The notes under the pieces: generated by a model
Database searches by the model: none
What the model was told of the DNA's origin: nothing
Seen by the model: only the letters and a program-made list of their open reading frames with translations
DNA from: JBBDNV01 sp040877415
Lineage (GTDB): Bacteria; Planctomycetota; Planctomycetia; Pirellulales; PALSA-1355
Reading direction: 5' to 3'
Length of the DNA stretch: 34,392 bases
Assembly (NCBI GenBank): GCA_040877415.1
Contig: JBBDNV010000049.1
Location: 1-34,392 of the forward strand
Program-made: the position numbers and the translations under genes
In this document: positions 31,176 through 34,392 of the stretch, piece after piece
How the letters are laid out: every line of letters begins with the position of its first letter
Numbering within the stretch: position 1 is the stretch's first letter

Positions 31176-32486
31176 ATGAAAGCGCGATTGCTTCGGGTCG
31201 TCTTGGTGCTCGCTTCTCTGGCGGCCGCGGCCGCCCTAGGGCCGCGGTTGGCAAGTGCGGCCGATTGGCCGCAGTGGCGCGGGCCGGACCGCAACGGCAT
31301 TTCGGCCGAAACCGGACTGCTGACGCAGTGGCCCACCGAGGGGCCGCCGCTGGTCTGGCAGGCCAAGGATATCGGCGACGGATATTCGACGCCATCGGTC
31401 GTGGGCAATCGCCTTTACTTGATCAGCAACGAGGGCACGGACGACGAGTACGTGCATGCCCTGTCGACTGCCGACGCAAGGCAAGAGTGGCGCACGCGGA
31501 TCGGCAAAGTCGGTCCCAACCGGGGACCGCAATACCCCGGCGCGCGGTCCACGCCCACGGTCGACGGTTCGCTGCTCTATGCGATCGGCTCCGCCGGCGA
31601 CCTGGCTTGCCTCGAAACCGAAACGGGCGAAATCCGCTGGACCAAGAATCTTCCCGCCGACTTCGCCGGGAAGCCCGGCAACTGGGCTTATGCCGAATCG
31701 CCGCTGGTGGACGGCGACGTTGTGGTTTGCACGCCCGGCGGCAGCGAGGCGACGCTCGTGGCCTTGGACAAGAAAACGGGCGACGTGGTTTGGAAGGGGG
31801 TCGTGCCCGAAGGAGATGCCGCGGCCTACGCCTCGATCATCGTGGTCAACTTCGGCGGCGTGAAGCAATACGTGCAATTCCTGGGCCAGGGACTCGTGGG
31901 CGTCGACGCCAAGACGGGCAAGTTTCTGTGGCGCTACGATCGCACGGCCCAGGGCAGCTCGGCCAACATCCCCACGCCGGTCGCCCGCGATGAGCTGGTC
32001 TATAGCGCGGCCGGCCGCAGCGGCGGCGGATTGGTGAAACTGAGCGTCGACGGCGAGGGCGTCGCTGCCGAGCAAGTTTACTTCGACGTCAAAATGCCCA
32101 CCAGCATCGGCGGCTCGGTGAGGGTCGACAACTATCTCTACGGCACCAACAGCGGGGGCCTGATGTGCGTCGAGTTCGCCAGCGGGGAAGTGAAGTGGCA
32201 GGACCGCTCGGTCGGCGCCGGCTCGGTCTGCGCGGCGGACGGCCGGCTGTACATTCACGGCGAGAAAGGGGACGTGGCGCTGGTGGAAGTCACGCCCGAG
32301 GGCTATCGCGAAAAGGGGAAGTTCGCACTTCCCGACCAGCCCGACCGCGGACGCTCGCAAGCCTGGGCTTACCCGGTCGTGGCGGGCGGCAAGCTCTACA
32401 TTCGTGATAAGGGCTCGCTGTGGTGCTACGACGTTGCGGACCCCGGGCGGGTTCCGAACGAGCAGAGCAAGCCACCCAGTCGCTGA
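31176..32486 (+). CDS. Secreted PQQ-like beta-propeller repeat protein
   Basis: The 436-residue protein has a signal peptide (LRVVLVLASLAAAAALG) and the family opening ADWPQWRGPDRNG, then blades such as LACLETETGEIRW, LVALDKKTGDVVWK and LVGVDAKTGKFLWRYD. It is a paralogue of the beta-propeller at 270-1604. The function is unknown; an exported scaffold or binding protein is likely. The start is clear, with GGAGGT six bases before the ATG. It ends ten bases before the 189-bp repeat element. Confidence 0.92.
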   Translation: MKARLLRVVLVLASLAAAAALGPRLASAADWPQWRGPDRNGISAETGLLTQWPTEGPPLVWQAKDIGDGYSTPSVVGNRLYLISNEGTDDEYVHALSTADARQEWRTRIGKVGPNRGPQYPGARSTPTVDGSLLYAIGSAGDLACLETETGEIRWTKNLPADFAGKPGNWAYAESPLVDGDVVVCTPGGSEATLVALDKKTGDVVWKGVVPEGDAAAYASIIVVNFGGVKQYVQFLGQGLVGVDAKTGKFLWRYDRTAQGSSANIPTPVARDELVYSAAGRSGGGLVKLSVDGEGVAAEQVYFDVKMPTSIGGSVRVDNYLYGTNSGGLMCVEFASGEVKWQDRSVGAGSVCAADGRLYIHGEKGDVALVEVTPEGYREKGKFALPDQPDRGRSQAWAYPVVAGGKLYIRDKGSLWCYDVADPGRVPNEQSKPPSR

Positions 32487-32496
32487 CGGGCGTTAC

Positions 32497-32685
32497 AGCG
32501 TCTAACGAAATGGCCTCGGAGAGGGGGACAGTCCCATTTTGCTCGCAGGGCACCGCAAAATCGGGACAGTCCCCGGCCGTTTTGCGGAGCGGACTAACGA
32601 AATGGTCTCGGAGAGGGGGACAGTCCCATTTTGCTCCCAGGGCACCGCAAAATCGGGACAGTCCCCGGCCGTTTTGTTAGACGCT
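32497..32685. repeat. 189-bp REP-like tandem element with inverted ends
   Basis: Two 83-base units (32502-32584 and 32594-32676) agree at 81 of 83 positions. Each holds a long inverted repeat with arms GGGGACAGTCCCATTTTGC and GCAAAATCGGGACAGTCCCC (one bulged base). The whole element is bounded by perfect 10-bp inverted repeats AGCGTCTAAC and GTTAGACGCT. It fills the space between two convergent stop codons: ten bases from one and one base from the other. It may terminate transcription from both sides. Confidence 0.85.
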
Positions 32686-32686
32686 C

Positions 32687-33670
32687 TTACTCCACGTGTT
32701 TTTCGATCGCGGCGAAGATGGCGACGATCGCCGCCATCATCGGCTCCTGATCGGCCGTACCATGCGGATTGTTGTAGAACACGTGGAACGTGTACCAGCG
32801 GCCGTTCTTGTGCTTGAGTAGCCAGTTGCCGGCCAAGAGCTGGTCTTCCGATCCGCCTTTGAAGCCGACGTAGGGCCAAATCGACGCGTCGTGCGCGAGC
32901 TTCGGCTCGACCGCCAACACGGCCCGCAGCGGATGGGCCGGATTGACGACTTGGGTGTGGTTCTTCAACCACGAAAGGGCCCGGGCCATGTCGAGCGGCG
33001 TGGCGTACCATTCGGCCAGGTTGTAGGCGGCGGCGTCGAAGTCGACGTCCTCGTAATCGGGCACGCCGCGGAAGTGATCGGCCAGAAACCTTCGCCGGGC
33101 CGCCAGGTCGAGCTCTTGATACTCGCTGCCCGCCAGTGGGGACTTCTTGTCGCGGAGCATCGTCATTTCTCGGGTCGAGAGCAAGGGGCGATTCCACTGG
33201 GCGTGGCGATCTCCCATTTCGACCATCTGGCGCTCCACGCGCTCGCGGCCGAGTAGACAGAGCAGATGATCGGTGGCCGTGTTGTCGCTCGTGGAAATCA
33301 TTTTCAGCGCCAGCGTTTGCAGCGTGACCGGCGAATCGATCGGCCAGGAGGCCATTTCGCTGTGCGGCGGACCTTTCAAATCGGCGCGCAGCCGCATCAC
33401 GTTGTCCAAACCACGCTGGTCGGCGTTCACTTCATCGGCCAGGGCGCCGAGGATGAACAGCTTGAAGCTCGAGCCGATCGCGAACCGCTCGTCCTCTCGA
33501 AGCGCGTAAAGCACCCGAGGGTCCTCGCCGGTCAGTTCTGTAAACAGGAAACCGGTGTGTCCGGGGAGTTGATCCAACGCGGCCCGGGCCACCGCTGCCA
33601 CGTCACCGGCGGGCTGTTGGGGCGTCGCGGGCAAAACGCTGATCGTGAGCAAGACGATCTCGAACAACAT
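32687..33670 (-). CDS. Class A beta-lactamase-like serine hydrolase
   Basis: The 327-residue product has the three penicillin-recognising motifs: S67-x-x-K70 (GSSFKLF), S128-D129-N130 (ISTSDNTA) and K271-G272-G273 (GFKGGSE). A short hydrophobic start (EIVLLTISVLPA) suggests export. The E166 region of true class A enzymes is not clear (candidate in GSEYQELDLA), so beta-lactam hydrolysis is uncertain; a penicillin-binding or esterase role is possible. The ATG at 33670 has GAGG about seven bases upstream; the frame is open 22 codons farther. Its stop codon touches the 189-bp repeat. Confidence 0.88.
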   Translation of the reverse strand: MLFEIVLLTISVLPATPQQPAGDVAAVARAALDQLPGHTGFLFTELTGEDPRVLYALREDERFAIGSSFKLFILGALADEVNADQRGLDNVMRLRADLKGPPHSEMASWPIDSPVTLQTLALKMISTSDNTATDHLLCLLGRERVERQMVEMGDRHAQWNRPLLSTREMTMLRDKKSPLAGSEYQELDLAARRRFLADHFRGVPDYEDVDFDAAAYNLAEWYATPLDMARALSWLKNHTQVVNPAHPLRAVLAVEPKLAHDASIWPYVGFKGGSEDQLLAGNWLLKHKNGRWYTFHVFYNNPHGTADQEPMMAAIVAIFAAIEKHVE

Positions 33671-33907
33671 GAGCCAACCTCGGGGGAATACGTTGACGCA
33701 CAAAGCGCGATTGCCGGCCGCGCGGCCGGTTTCCACGCAAGTGTAGGAGCGCCGGCGCGGAGGCGGCCGTACGACCCGCGCGAAGATGGCCCGCGATCTC
33801 GATCACGCACAGCGGTGAGGGTCGGGTGAGGAGCGTTGTGCGGCGTTTAGGGCGCCGAACCGGGCAGTCCCAGAGATAGCGGCACCAACGGGCCGCGTTA
33901 AGATAAA

Positions 33908-34392
33908 ATGAAGCCTATGTCCAGCGACGAGCAGCAATCCGACGCGCGGCGGCCGCGGCCTATGTCCCGCAGGCGGCGCTGGGTGTTTCGATGTTTGGCG
34001 GTGCTCGTGGGCCTGTCGCCGCTTGTCGCCTGCGAGGGTTTCTGCGCGGTTTTCGACTGGGGCCGTCCAGGGCTGCACGACGATCCGTTTGTCGGTTTTC
34101 GCTCGGTCGTGCCGCTGTTCGTGCTCAACGAGGATCAAACCCGCTACGAAATTCCCAAGGCCCGGCAGGCGTACTTTCGTCCCGATTCGTTCGCGGCCAA
34201 AAAGGCGCCCGACGAGTTTCGCATCTTCTGTCTGGGCGAGTCGACCGTGCAAGGGAACCCGTTCACCATTGAGACGTCGTTTACGACCTGGCTGGAGATC
34301 AGCCTGCGGGCGGCTGATGCGAGTCGCTCCTGGGAGGTGGTCAACTGCGGCGGAATCTCGTATGCCAGTTACCGCCTGGTGCCGATACTGGA
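33908..34392 (+). CDS. SGNH/GDSL hydrolase, cut by the window end
   Basis: Only the first 161 codons are present. The protein starts with a basic, polar segment and one hydrophobic helix (about 28-45, a membrane anchor or signal peptide with Cys42). Block I of the SGNH hydrolases follows as FCLGESTVQG, with the nucleophile S112, and a block II glycine in VVNCGGISYASY. The family includes esterases and lipases acting on acyl or acetyl groups; planctomycete members of this type often have TPR repeats farther on. The ATG at 33908 has no clear ribosome site, and another ATG lies three codons later. Confidence 0.8.
   Translation, partial: MKPMSSDEQQSDARRPRPMSRRRRWVFRCLAVLVGLSPLVACEGFCAVFDWGRPGLHDDPFVGFRSVVPLFVLNEDQTRYEIPKARQAYFRPDSFAAKKAPDEFRIFCLGESTVQGNPFTIETSFTTWLEISLRAADASRSWEVVNCGGISYASYRLVPIL

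Noticed and set aside
31236..32360. 374-codon open frame on the minus strand
   Set aside because: Antisense to the second beta-propeller gene, which has a strong ribosome site and signal peptide.

Overview
The window is GC-rich chromosomal DNA from a planctomycete, most likely of the Pirellulales. The evidence is the company of families: a DUF1549/DUF1553 'planctomycete cytochrome' protein beside a cytochrome-WD40 protein, a DUF1080 protein, two WRGP-type PQQ-like beta-propellers, a PPC-domain protein, a thioredoxin-protease fusion, and many secreted proteins of unknown role. There is no rRNA, tRNA, phage or CRISPR array.

Layout. 270-6443 is all on the minus strand: a secreted beta-propeller, a small zinc-ribbon membrane protein, an HD-domain protein coupled to a TPR protein, and an ABC-2 exporter (ATPase then permease). 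6444-6889 has no intact gene but holds a hairpin-rich leader and the first 39 codons of an IS200-type (Y1) transposase. 6890-11690 is the cytochrome-WD40 / DUF1549 pair. 12016-12627 encodes a thioredoxin-like [2Fe-2S] ferredoxin and a small membrane protein. 12801-14170 is an ECF sigma factor overlapping a membrane anti-sigma factor with two CxxCH motifs. 14227-19669 runs on the plus strand through DUF1080, TPR, PPC-domain and orphan secreted proteins. 19722-21458 is a two-component system. 21719-22186 is an MNT nucleotidyltransferase antitoxin with a broken HepT toxin partner. A 566-bp hairpin-rich stretch without genes precedes the thioredoxin-protease fusion (22753-24258). A histidine phosphatase follows. 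The minus-strand run hisI, hisG, a LamG-like secreted protein and a RidA protein fills 25015-27777. Two secreted hydrolases (amidohydrolase, alpha/beta hydrolase), a second beta-propeller, a class-A beta-lactamase-like hydrolase and the start of an SGNH hydrolase end the window.

How the genes work together. Few pathways are complete. The clear functional pairs are ATPase/permease, sigma/anti-sigma, kinase/regulator, MNT/HepT (toxin dead), cytochrome-WD40/DUF1549, and HisI/HisG, two non-consecutive steps of histidine synthesis. Much of the rest is cell-envelope or periplasmic material.

The most unusual layer is the repeats. At least four kinds of short structured or dispersed element recur, mostly just past stop codons: (1) hairpins with different stems but a shared GGCACC flank; (2) a motif close to TTGCGCTTCGGGTTGGT found five times; (3) GC-rich 8-12 bp hairpins with three-base loops in the his cluster; (4) REP-like palindromes, including a 189-bp tandem element bounded by perfect 10-bp inverted repeats. 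With the Y1 transposase remnant they suggest one or more REP/RAYT-like systems that settle at gene 3' ends. That interpretation is inference; the repeats themselves are read directly from the sequence.
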